Shown: positions 14,035 to 21,443 of the stretch, one piece after another
Layout: every line of letters starts with the position of its first letter
Numbering within the stretch: position 1 is the stretch's first letter
Assembly: GCA_934476075.1 (NCBI GenBank)
Contig: CAKSNH010000022.1
Span: 1 to 33,287, forward strand
DNA from: an uncultured Clostridia bacterium
Lineage (GTDB): Bacteria; Bacillota; Clostridia; UBA1381
DNA length: 33,287 nt
Direction: 5' to 3'
Notes under the pieces: generated by a model
The model's database searches: none
Seen by the model: the letters and a program-made list of their open reading frames with translations, nothing else
What the model was told of the DNA's origin: nothing
Translations under genes and position numbers: made by a program

Positions 14035-15264
14035 TTGAATGATGATTTTTACAATTACAGCGAGGTAGAACCACTGTCGGGAAAACGGCATATATTCTTA
14101 GTAAAAAACGATATAACGGGCGAAAAAGCGGTAAAAAGACCGGTTACCGATGAGGAACTTGAAATATATAATATTCTTAAAAACATCAATTCAGAGTATT
14201 TTCCGCATATTATCGGGATATATAATATTGACGGGCAGAATGTTGTGTTGGAGGAATATTTGGACGGAATACTGCTGTCTGACGCAATGGAGAAATGTCC
14301 CGAAGAAGTTGATGAGGATTTTGTAAAGGCTATTGCATTTTTTGTATGCGACGCTTTGAAAATAATGCATGAACACAATATTGTCTATCGGGATATAAAA
14401 CCCGAAAATATAATGATATGCGACGGTGATGTAAAACTGATAGATTTTAATATTTCGAGGATATATAAGCAGAACGTGAGCAGAGATACGGAATTTTTAG
14501 GCACACCGGGCTATGCCGCACCGGAGCAGTTCGGTTTTAAACAGAGCGATATGCGTGCGGATATATATTCGGTCGGAGTGCTGATGAATAAAATGCTGAC
14601 GGGGTGTCTGCCTGTCGAAAAAATGTATGACGGAGATTTGGGACGTGTGATAGAAAAGTGCGTCAGACTGTCGCCGGAGGACAGATATGAGAATATTGAT
14701 ATTCTGCGTGGGGCGATTGTAGATGTAAACGAGGATATTGCCGCTGAATTAATGACGGAAAATAGCGAAAGACGGGATTTGCACAATGCGTTTTGTGGTG
14801 TTATGAGTTATTCGGCAGTATATTTTTTAGTTTCATCATATATAAATAATTGCATAGACGCACGCTGGGGGATAGGGTTTGACTATTTTAATCAGGTGGT
14901 TAAAGCATATAACCCAATAACGAACGGCGGTATTTGGGCATATATCAATTCCATGCCTAAGATAGTAATTTTGCAGATGATAACGGTCACTGTAATAATG
15001 ATTATTTTTGCACAAAGGCTGAAAAACGAAGACCAGATAGGCGGTGTAGTGTGGATTGGTATACATATTATTGATATGAAATGGCAGATAAGTGCAATTA
15101 TGAACGGCACATCGTTGTTTAGGGCAAACAGCGGAATTATGTGGCGGGATATAGCCAATATAGCGGTGCATTTGGCGTGTATGGGAATTATTATATATGT
15201 GATGATTAATTTGCACAGGATAAAAAAGACGGAAGAACGGATAGAAAAATTGCTTGAAGAATAG
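14035..15264 (+). CDS. Membrane Ser/Thr protein kinase
   Basis: A Hanks-type kinase domain (about 10-230) carries the ATP lysine in EKAVKRP (about Lys34), catalytic YRDIKPEN (about 118-125, Tyr replacing the usual His), metal-binding DFN in place of DFG (about 137), GTPGYAAPEQFG and RADIYSVG. The rest (about 250-405) has about four hydrophobic segments (such as SAVYFLVSSYI, ILQMITVTVIMIIF, IAVHLACMGIIIYVM). Unlike PrkC it has no PASTA repeats. A TTG start at 14035 is preferred because GGGGG lies 7 nt upstream. The ATG at 14017 would place that ribosome binding site inside the gene. It is divergent from the HTH/ADP-ribosylglycohydrolase pair and followed by a terminator. The missing clear glycine loop is typical of degenerate N-lobes, and activity is probable. 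Confidence 0.9.
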   Translation: MNDDFYNYSEVEPLSGKRHIFLVKNDITGEKAVKRPVTDEELEIYNILKNINSEYFPHIIGIYNIDGQNVVLEEYLDGILLSDAMEKCPEEVDEDFVKAIAFFVCDALKIMHEHNIVYRDIKPENIMICDGDVKLIDFNISRIYKQNVSRDTEFLGTPGYAAPEQFGFKQSDMRADIYSVGVLMNKMLTGCLPVEKMYDGDLGRVIEKCVRLSPEDRYENIDILRGAIVDVNEDIAAELMTENSERRDLHNAFCGVMSYSAVYFLVSSYINNCIDARWGIGFDYFNQVVKAYNPITNGGIWAYINSMPKIVILQMITVTVIMIIFAQRLKNEDQIGGVVWIGIHIIDMKWQISAIMNGTSLFRANSGIMWRDIANIAVHLACMGIIIYVMINLHRIKKTEERIEKLLEE

Positions 15265-15277
15265 GGATAATAAACGG

Positions 15278-15317
15278 AGAGATATATCATTTTTTGATGT
15301 ATCTCTTATTTTTTTGG
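15278..15317 (+). terminator. Terminator of the kinase gene
   Basis: AGAGATATATC (15278-15288) pairs with GATGTATCTCT (15296-15306, one wobble), then TATTTTTTT. Confidence 0.88.
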
Positions 15318-15332
15318 CAAATTTTTTGACTT

Positions 15333-15349
15333 GTCACCAAATTGGTGAC
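15333..15349. promoter_or_regulatory. Perfect 17-bp palindrome GTCACCAAATTGGTGAC
   Basis: Two 8-bp arms around one central base, lying between the kinase terminator and the convergent XRE gene. It has no T-run, so it is more like a protein-binding site than a terminator. The binding protein is unknown. Confidence 0.45.
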
Positions 15350-15397
15350 CACAGGGGAAATTTATGGGGTTATACTGAAAATGAAACAGCAAAACCA

Positions 15398-15754
15398 TTA
15401 CTGATTTTGCTGTTCCAAAAGAATATCGACTCGTTCTTCGATTTTAGCTTTGTTGCCGGTGGTTAAATGTCTGAATTTAATTAAAAGTTCATTTTCCGCT
15501 TTTTGTGCATATTCAACTGCACTGTTTGATGAACGCGGAGCGGGGTCATTTGTAAGTCCGAGCAGAAAATCGGTTGTGGTGTTAAGTGCTTTGGCAAGAC
15601 GTGCTATAATTTCACCACGGGGTTCGTTTATGTCGTGCTCATATTTTGATAATGTCATTTTTGTGATACCGATTTTGTTTGCTAATTTAATTTGTGACAA
15701 GTCGATATTCTCCCTTAGAAAAATAATACGTTCGCCGATGGTTTGCATAGACAT
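15398..15754 (-). CDS. XRE family transcriptional regulator
   Basis: The 118-residue protein has a standard Cro/C1 helix-turn-helix at about 5-65: IGERIIFLRENIDLSQIKLA, then NKIGITKMTLSKYEHD and PRGEIIARLAKALNTTTDFLLG. The C-terminal ~50 residues (AVEYAQKAENELLIKFRHL) are helical and probably dimerise. The ATG at 15754 follows AGGAGG at 6 nt. The ATG two codons further in also has a fair ribosome binding site. A longer reading to 15904 lacks support. The gene is divergent from the GTPase gene cluster with ~200 bp between, so it is a natural candidate regulator of that cluster. Confidence 0.9.
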   Translation of the reverse strand: MSMQTIGERIIFLRENIDLSQIKLANKIGITKMTLSKYEHDINEPRGEIIARLAKALNTTTDFLLGLTNDPAPRSSNSAVEYAQKAENELLIKFRHLTTGNKAKIEERVDILLEQQNQ

Positions 15755-15822
15755 CACCTCCCTCCTATTATAGAGGCTTTTTTTGTATGGTGTGAAAAAG
15801 TAGCGGTTTTTATACTTTACTA

Positions 15823-15851
15823 TTGAAAGTTGCCCGAAATGGTGATATAAT
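15823..15851 (+). promoter_or_regulatory. Promoter upstream of the GTPase gene cluster
   Basis: TTGAAA (15823-15828), 17-bp spacer, TATAAT (15846-15851). A second candidate, an extended -10 TGTTATAAT at 15913-15921, lies nearer the start codon but lacks a -35. Confidence 0.65.
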
Positions 15852-15962
15852 ATTGGAAAATAACATTTTCTCTTATTATGGTGAATATGGGGCGAAAATG
15901 TCACATCGGGAATGTTATAATGAAAATATAAACAAAAATAGTATTTTAAGGAGATATAAGTT

Positions 15963-16454
15963 ATGACAGAACATGAATATCAAAGAATTTTAGAAGAGGA
16001 ATTTGAAAAATATCAGCAGGAAAATCATGTATTGCCTAATATTATGGTTTTGGGTAAAGTGGGTGTAGGAAAAAGCTCGCTTATCAATAATGTTTTTGGA
16101 AGAGATGTGGCTAAGGTTTCAGATACAATTCCGGAAACACAGGATTTTGAATGTTATTACGGAAAAAATAATAATTCAAATGTAAACTTAATTGACAGTA
16201 AAGGCTACGAAATAAATACCGGTATAGGAGAAAATGCAAACCAATTTAATTCTTCTGCTGAGGCATTTAAAGATTATGCTGAAAAAATATTGGTTGTTGC
16301 AGCGATAGTATTATTTATAGGAAAAACAGCCGAAACGATAGTAAAGTGTTCTGATGGCGGAGAATACAGTATACCTACGGAAATGACCTCAGAGGCAGAG
16401 GAATTAAAGGACAAAATTAATGCTGCTATACATCAAGCCAGAGGTGTAAATTAA
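15963..16454 (+). CDS. Truncated GTPase with P-loop but no G4/G5 motifs
   Basis: The 163-residue protein has a clear GTPase N-terminus: PNIMVLGKVGVGKSSLIN (P-loop at 31-39), a switch-like TQ, and G3 DSKGYE (78-83). After a short segment it passes straight to a hydrophobic stretch (KILVVAAIVLFIGKTAETIV, about 108-127) and a helical tail. The N/TKxD (G4) and SAK (G5) motifs that read the guanine base are missing. Bacterial GTPases with this N-terminus are usually larger, so an internal deletion is the simplest reading, but the frame is intact and AAGGAG precedes the ATG. Its stop overlaps the next start by 1 nt. It may be a decayed gene or a pared-down nucleotide sensor at the membrane. Confidence 0.7.
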   Translation: MTEHEYQRILEEEFEKYQQENHVLPNIMVLGKVGVGKSSLINNVFGRDVAKVSDTIPETQDFECYYGKNNNSNVNLIDSKGYEINTGIGENANQFNSSAEAFKDYAEKILVVAAIVLFIGKTAETIVKCSDGGEYSIPTEMTSEAEELKDKINAAIHQARGVN

Positions 16455-17059
16455 TGGGTGCATTTATATTTATAATTATAATAATTGTGGTTGTGGCAAC
16501 AATTATGGTAGTAACAAAAACAAGCAAAGATAATAAAATTGCTGACGGAATGAAGCAGCGATTGCTGATGAATGGATTTTACACTTCCGAAGAAATTGAA
16601 GTTATAGATAAAGACAATCAGGAAAAACCGTTCAGATTTTTGCTTGACAGAAACAGCAAAAAGTGGACACTTGCATTATATCGTGCAGCTGATGCAAATA
16701 TTTATATTTATCCTGAGCTTGTTGACTATACTGTGGTATATCGTGAAATGGGAAATGATGTTACGCAGGGCGATGAGTATAGGATTAAGGCGTCAAATCA
16801 CATGAAGAAAAACAGCAGGGGTATTATCGAAAGCAAAGGACTGAATTCTGATAATTGCGAATATATTGCGTTGTTCGTTACATATAAAGGCAGACCGATA
16901 AACGATAAAATATGTTCTGAATTTCTGCTTTTTGAAAAACAGGACAGATATCTTAATGCAAAAAATTATGACTATCTAATAGCAAGTACCTGTATATCAA
17001 ATGCAAAGGATTTTGAAAATATGCTTTTTGAAATTGTTAAGACGAATATGGAAAAATAA
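16454..17059 (+). CDS. Membrane-anchored protein of unknown function
   Basis: The 201-residue protein begins with one very hydrophobic segment (AFIFIIIIIVVVATIMVV, about 3-20), then a soluble domain of mixed alpha/beta character with many charged and aromatic residues. No family was recognised. AGAGGTG within the end of the GTPase gene serves as ribosome binding site, and the ATG shares one base with the GTPase stop codon, so the two are coupled. With no signal cleavage site it is probably a single-pass protein with a large domain. A zinc-ribbon membrane protein follows after 32 bp. Confidence 0.7.
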   Translation: MGAFIFIIIIIVVVATIMVVTKTSKDNKIADGMKQRLLMNGFYTSEEIEVIDKDNQEKPFRFLLDRNSKKWTLALYRAADANIYIYPELVDYTVVYREMGNDVTQGDEYRIKASNHMKKNSRGIIESKGLNSDNCEYIALFVTYKGRPINDKICSEFLLFEKQDRYLNAKNYDYLIASTCISNAKDFENMLFEIVKTNMEK

Positions 17060-17091
17060 ATTTAAAGTTATAAGAAAAGGGGTGTGAGAAA

Positions 17092-17820
17092 ATGTTATGT
17101 CCGAAATGCGGAAGTGCAATTCCTGACGGAGGAATGGTTTGCGAAGAATGCGGATATGTAAATCGCAGAGGAAATTCTGCCTCAGCCGACAAAACGGTAA
17201 ATGTTGACAATTCAAATAGTCAAAATGAAACTGTTTTTGAAACGGTTGACCAAACAAAGTCTTATGCTGAAAGTGAAAATGTAAACAGCAATCCGAATGA
17301 TATTCCGGACGAACCGCTGACTTATGAAAAAGGAACGTGCCAAAAGATATGCGATGCGAGTGATAAAGGTCTTGAAGTAATGTTTAAGGTGGCGGGTTTT
17401 TTAATATTTATTATTGTGGCGATAGTGTTTATACGTGCTGTTACGATGCCGAAAGATGAACTTAATGAGATAACATATAATGCGATTAAGGATATAGAAA
17501 AAGAATTTACACCTGATTATGTTACAGCAATTAAAAACTCTACATTGCCGGCACTTAATGAAAATGAAACAATAGGTGAAATGTTTAGCAGATGCTACAC
17601 AAACGGTAAATGGACAACCGATATGGGGAGCACACCGAGAGTAACGTTTTCGGGAATGAGCAATAACGGTAACGGTACATATTCTAAGGTTGAGGTGGTT
17701 TTTGCGATAACACCTACCGACAAGTCGGACGAATTTTATTTTAATGTTGAGAACATTTTTATAGACGGCATGAGAGTGACGGATATATTTAATTACTGGA
17801 ACTATTTGTATAACTATTAA
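17092..17820 (+). CDS. Zinc-ribbon membrane protein
   Basis: The 242-residue protein opens with a zinc ribbon (LCPKCGSAIPDGGMVCEECG; CxxC pairs at Cys3/Cys6 and Cys18/Cys21). A disordered Asn/Asp/Glu-rich linker follows (about 26-85), then one transmembrane segment (FKVAGFLIFIIVAIVFIRAV, about 97-116) and an outside domain of ~120 residues ending in NYWNYLYNY. Such zinc_ribbon-TM proteins are common in Clostridia and are often taken as envelope stress or scaffold proteins, without proof. GGGGTGTGA precedes the ATG. It sits between the unknown membrane protein and two YbjN-like genes. Confidence 0.78.
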   Translation: MLCPKCGSAIPDGGMVCEECGYVNRRGNSASADKTVNVDNSNSQNETVFETVDQTKSYAESENVNSNPNDIPDEPLTYEKGTCQKICDASDKGLEVMFKVAGFLIFIIVAIVFIRAVTMPKDELNEITYNAIKDIEKEFTPDYVTAIKNSTLPALNENETIGEMFSRCYTNGKWTTDMGSTPRVTFSGMSNNGNGTYSKVEVVFAITPTDKSDEFYFNVENIFIDGMRVTDIFNYWNYLYNY

Positions 17821-17846
17821 TTATAAAATATTAAGGAGGGCTTATT

Positions 17847-18305
17847 GTGTATAAAATAACGGAAAGTATTAAAGAATATTATGACCGGGACAATATCGGT
17901 ATAAAAGTACAGGAAGAGGAGGAGTACGACTATATTAGCTTGTACTATGACGGAGATAATGTAAAGAATATTCGTTGTAGTGTTTTTGTGGAAAAAGAAG
18001 AAATGCCGGCGGTATTAGTAAGATTGTTCGGAGTTTGTGTTATTCCTGAGGAAAGATGTGATGTATTGGTAAAAATGATTAATGAATTCAATGAGGATTT
18101 TAAATGGGCAGAGTTTTCAATAAGTGAAAAAAACGAACTGAATATATCATCAAAAAGCTATGTAACCGAGGAAAATGCGGGCGATGTAGCAGATATGTTA
18201 TGTTATTTTTGCGTAGATGCATATGATGAGGTATTTGCAAAAATTATGTCGGCTATCTGGAATAATGAAAATGGAACTGAGAGAAGGAGCGATGAATATG
18301 TATAA
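17847..18305 (+). CDS. YbjN-like protein, paralogue 1
   Basis: The 152-residue acidic cytosolic protein resembles the YbjN / type III secretion chaperone-like fold: KITESIKEYYDRDNIG, a strand-rich middle (CSVFVEKEEMPAVLVRLFGVCVIPEE), a helix with MINEFNEDFKWAEF, then YVTEENAGDVADMLCYFCV. Such proteins are thought to bind other proteins rather than catalyse. A GTG start at 17847 is used, with GGAGG 7 nt upstream. No ATG is near. Its last codons overlap the start of paralogue 2 by 8 nt. Confidence 0.75.
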   Translation: MYKITESIKEYYDRDNIGIKVQEEEEYDYISLYYDGDNVKNIRCSVFVEKEEMPAVLVRLFGVCVIPEERCDVLVKMINEFNEDFKWAEFSISEKNELNISSKSYVTEENAGDVADMLCYFCVDAYDEVFAKIMSAIWNNENGTERRSDEYV

Positions 18306-18762
18306 TATAACTCAACAAATTAAGGAGTTTTATGAAGAAGCAGAAGTTGGAATTGATATTGTAGAGGACGAAGAAATAGATGTATTAACAATATCGTGTA
18401 CAGGTGAGAATATAAAAAATTTGAAATGCTCTATGTTTATTGAGAAAGAAGAAATGCCGATAGTGTCGGTGAGATATTTTGGTGTATGCGTTATACCCGA
18501 AAATAAATACGGTGTTATGCTGGATTTGGTAAACAAATTAAATGATACATATAAATTTGTGAAATTTTCAATAAATGAGGACTATGAGTTAAATATAGCG
18601 TCATCAAATTTTGTCACAGAGGAAAATGCAGCAATAGTGGCAGATGATTTGTGTGATGGTTGTTTGAGAGCATATGACGATGAATATTCAAACATCATGA
18701 GAACTATGTGGAAAGACGATGGCTATATCAACCATACACTAACTTTGGAAGACGCAGAATAA
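18298..18762 (+). CDS. YbjN-like protein, paralogue 2
   Basis: The 154-residue protein is a clear duplicate of its neighbour: MYNITQQIKEFYEE, IEKEEMPIVSVRYFGVCVIPE, FVTEENAAIVADDLC and a similar Trp-containing end (IMRTMWKDDG). The ATG at 18298 has AAGGAG 8 nt upstream. The ATG two codons earlier is too close to that ribosome binding site. It overlaps paralogue 1, so equal amounts or a complex of the two are likely. Divergence is spread along the chain and not confined to one end, so the duplication is not recent. Confidence 0.75.
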   Translation: MYNITQQIKEFYEEAEVGIDIVEDEEIDVLTISCTGENIKNLKCSMFIEKEEMPIVSVRYFGVCVIPENKYGVMLDLVNKLNDTYKFVKFSINEDYELNIASSNFVTEENAAIVADDLCDGCLRAYDDEYSNIMRTMWKDDGYINHTLTLEDAE

Positions 18763-18780
18763 ACGTTTAATGCGGCATTT

Positions 18781-18809
18781 TTTACCCATGCGGAGTGATA
18801 TTATATAAT
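18781..18809 (+). promoter_or_regulatory. Promoter of the SLH protein gene
   Basis: TTTACC (18781-18786), 17-bp spacer, TATAAT (18804-18809), 25 bp before the ATG with GGGGAGG between. Confidence 0.7.
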
Positions 18810-18834
18810 TATAAATTAAAGGGGAGGAATATAT

Positions 18835-20622
18835 ATGAAAAAACTAATTTCAACACTGGTAGCAATGGTTATGGTTACGCTTTCCTTGACAGTACCTGCC
18901 GTACAGGCGGTTGAATACGGCAAGGAATACCAAAACAAACCGACAGCAAATTATTCACAGGTGTTCCATGATGTGCCTACAAGCTATTGGGCATTCTCAT
19001 ACATTGGTGAAATGAATGTGAGAGGCGTATTGTCGGGTTATCCGAACGGATATTTTTATCCCGAAAATTATGTAACCCGTGCGGAATTTGCAAAGATTAT
19101 GACTGTTGCAAGCGGATTGCCGCTTAATAAATATGGCGGAAATGTATATGCAGATGTAAGTTTGAATGACTGGTATTATCCGTATGTACTAACCGCACAA
19201 TATTATCTTTGCGGCTACAACATGAACGGCGGTATATATTATCTGCCGGACACCAACGCACTTCGTGAAGATATTGCGGTTGCATTGGTTAAGTTAAAAG
19301 GCTATGATACAACAGGCTATGACGAAAGTATACTAAAAGCCATGTTTACCGATTATCAGAGCATTTCGGACGATGCAAAGCCATATGTTGCAACGGCACT
19401 TGAAAAAGGACTGATTTCGGGTTATGAAGATAACACATTCAGAGGTCAGGACAGTATCACAAGAGCGGAAGCGGCTACACTTTTGTGGAGAGCATATCAA
19501 TACGGCAGCGGAAACAAGGTTACTGCAAGTGCAGAGCCTTACATACCAGAAACACCAAAGCCGACAGCTGCTCCCACAATAGCACCGACCGAGAAACCCA
19601 CCCAAAAGCCGACAACAGCACCGACAGTAAAACCTACGAAAAATCCAACTCCCGAACCAACGGAAGAACCGACTCCAAAGCCTACAAAAAAGCCGACACC
19701 CGAACCGACGGAAGAACCAACACCCGAGCCGACAGAAGAGCCTACTCCTGAACCTGAATACACATGGAAAATAGATACGCTTGTGTCGAATGTAAAGGGT
19801 ATATCAAAAATGGAGTATTACAAAGACGGCGTGATGTATATATCGAACGGCGATGTTATAGCGGCAGACGGTGACGGCGATACGGAAGTTTTGTTTGACA
19901 GTGACGACATTGCAGAGAAAGTATTGGAAGAACACGAAGACGAGCTTTCAAAGCTTGAAAAACAGCAGGAAGTTAAAATCACGCTATATGATGCGGCGGT
20001 AAATTATTATACCGATGAGGTGTATGTTCTTTATAAGGACAGTATAAATGATACGCTATATTTGTATAACACCGCAACGGGAGAAAAACGTGAAACATAT
20101 AGCAAAAGTATGTATATATTAGGTTTCTTTGCAAACGGTGATTATTTGTGCAGTGATGGTAGTGGTTATTCTAATTATTTATATATTGTTGAGATGAAAG
20201 ATGACGGATATAATGCAGTTAAGATTGACTATTTAAGAGATGGTTCATTCTTGATAAATGATGATATTTATCAATATGTTGATAATATATGCAAATATGA
20301 TTGGTCTACAAGTGCGTTTAAAAGTTTGGACGTAGATAATAAGGGCAAATATGTTCAGCATACGCAAAATTATATCTATACAAAAGACTATACAAAAGAT
20401 ATCGGTTATAATCTTCGCAAGATGGATACAAACGGCGACAGTGACGTGATTTTGTCAGAGGCTGATTTGGTTAGGGTTGACGACAGAAAGAATTTTAATC
20501 TGAATAAATTATTTAAAGATGACGGATATGTTTGGAAAAAGACCGTTTTAAATGAGGATAACGAGATTATGTTCTATGATGCGGACTACAAGTGTATCAG
20601 AATTTTAAAGGAAATTGACTAA
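18835..20622 (+). CDS. S-layer homology protein with Thr/Pro linker and C-terminal sensor-like domain
   Basis: The 595-residue protein has a signal peptide (cleavage near VQA, about 25) and three SLH repeats that bind secondary wall polymer (about 40-90, 100-160 and 165-225; TRAEFAKIM and SITRAEAATLLWRAY mark repeats 1 and 3). A Thr-Pro-Glu/Lys linker follows (about 235-305, built of EEPTPEPT and KKPTPEP units) that should reach through the wall. The C-terminal ~290 residues have repeats of the type VLYKDSINDTLYLYNTATGE, suggesting a propeller-like fold as in the 7649 lipoprotein. The gene has its own promoter. It heads a run of envelope genes. Wall attachment is secure, the C-terminal role is unknown. 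Confidence 0.92.
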   Translation: MKKLISTLVAMVMVTLSLTVPAVQAVEYGKEYQNKPTANYSQVFHDVPTSYWAFSYIGEMNVRGVLSGYPNGYFYPENYVTRAEFAKIMTVASGLPLNKYGGNVYADVSLNDWYYPYVLTAQYYLCGYNMNGGIYYLPDTNALREDIAVALVKLKGYDTTGYDESILKAMFTDYQSISDDAKPYVATALEKGLISGYEDNTFRGQDSITRAEAATLLWRAYQYGSGNKVTASAEPYIPETPKPTAAPTIAPTEKPTQKPTTAPTVKPTKNPTPEPTEEPTPKPTKKPTPEPTEEPTPEPTEEPTPEPEYTWKIDTLVSNVKGISKMEYYKDGVMYISNGDVIAADGDGDTEVLFDSDDIAEKVLEEHEDELSKLEKQQEVKITLYDAAVNYYTDEVYVLYKDSINDTLYLYNTATGEKRETYSKSMYILGFFANGDYLCSDGSGYSNYLYIVEMKDDGYNAVKIDYLRDGSFLINDDIYQYVDNICKYDWSTSAFKSLDVDNKGKYVQHTQNYIYTKDYTKDIGYNLRKMDTNGDSDVILSEADLVRVDDRKNFNLNKLFKDDGYVWKKTVLNEDNEIMFYDADYKCIRILKEID

Positions 20623-20653
20623 AACATTAAGTTTGTAAAAGGGGTGTGAACTG

Positions 20654-21379
20654 ATGAAAAAAATAATAACAGTATTTATTGTGATGGCAACGATTATGCT
20701 ATGCGGTGCACTGAGTGCAAGTGCAAAAACTATGGATATGTACATAAACGGTATGTACAGCACGCAGGAGGTAGAGCAGATAGGCGGATTTGATATGCTG
20801 CCTGCGGAGGAGGTTTCGGGGTATTTTGGTTTTACATCTTATTTTGATGGATATACCCTCACTTTTTATGGTACGGAAAGAACATATTATTTCCATATAG
20901 GAGATGCTGTGGTTACCGATAATGCCGGCGGTTGGTACGGACTGGATATTACTCCTCGCCTGATAAATAACACGGTTTACATACCCGCAAAATTCTTCTG
21001 TGACACATTCGGTATGACCTATACATGGGATTGGGTAACAGAAACCATTTTCATAAATTCCGATTATACATATAATTGGCTGATTAACACATATGAATAT
21101 CGAGTTGGCAGATATAATAAAATAAAAGAGATAAGGACTCAGGCATATATTGATATTGCAAAAGAGTCGTTAAATGTTCCGAATGACCCTGATATTAAAT
21201 GTATTATTTCAGATATAGATGACCCAAGTTATTGGGAGGCTGCGGGTATATATTTAATAAGCGTAAGTTTTCGGTATAAAGGCGAACTAATGGCGACTGC
21301 CATGGTTAATGCACAGACAGGTTTACCGGAAAGGAATATTTCGGGTTTTGATATGGAATATTATAATAAATTAAAGTAG
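20654..21379 (+). CDS. Secreted copper amine oxidase N-terminal-like domain protein
   Basis: The 241-residue product has a signal peptide (cleavage near ASA, about 24). A domain with the stalk pattern seen in copper amine oxidase N-like proteins follows: MYINGMYSTQ, MLPAEEVSGYFGF, TVYIPAKFFCDTFGMTYTWD, TIFIN. The C-terminal ~100 residues (YRVGRYNKIKEIRTQAY onward) form a separate alpha/beta domain. No oxidase catalytic part is present. These domains are used as surface modules in Firmicutes, often beside SLH proteins. GGGGTGTGA precedes the ATG. A terminator follows closely. Confidence 0.8.
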   Translation: MKKIITVFIVMATIMLCGALSASAKTMDMYINGMYSTQEVEQIGGFDMLPAEEVSGYFGFTSYFDGYTLTFYGTERTYYFHIGDAVVTDNAGGWYGLDITPRLINNTVYIPAKFFCDTFGMTYTWDWVTETIFINSDYTYNWLINTYEYRVGRYNKIKEIRTQAYIDIAKESLNVPNDPDIKCIISDIDDPSYWEAAGIYLISVSFRYKGELMATAMVNAQTGLPERNISGFDMEYYNKLK

Positions 21380-21400
21380 TGTGAGGAACAGAATATCACA

Positions 21401-21424
21401 AAGGGCAGTATATCTGCCCTTTTG
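21401..21424 (+). terminator. Terminator after the copper amine oxidase-like gene
   Basis: AAGGGCAG (21401-21408) pairs with CTGCCCTT (21414-21421) and runs into TTTT. It lies 22 bp after the stop and ~20 bp before the next start, so it may be leaky or attenuating. Confidence 0.75.
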
Positions 21425-21443
21425 TGGGTTAAGGGGGTAAAGT

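Noticed and set aside
15767..15796. TATAAT and TTCACA hexamers (18-bp spacer) as the XRE promoter
   Set aside because: The predicted start would fall at the XRE ribosome binding site, leaving an almost leaderless mRNA, although the AGGAGG site looks functional. No better promoter was found, so none is listed.
19539..19763. Minus-strand frame rich in Gly-Val-Ser repeats
   Set aside because: It is the reverse complement of the Thr/Pro linker of the SLH gene. Its repeat nature comes from the coding strand, and no ribosome binding site is present.
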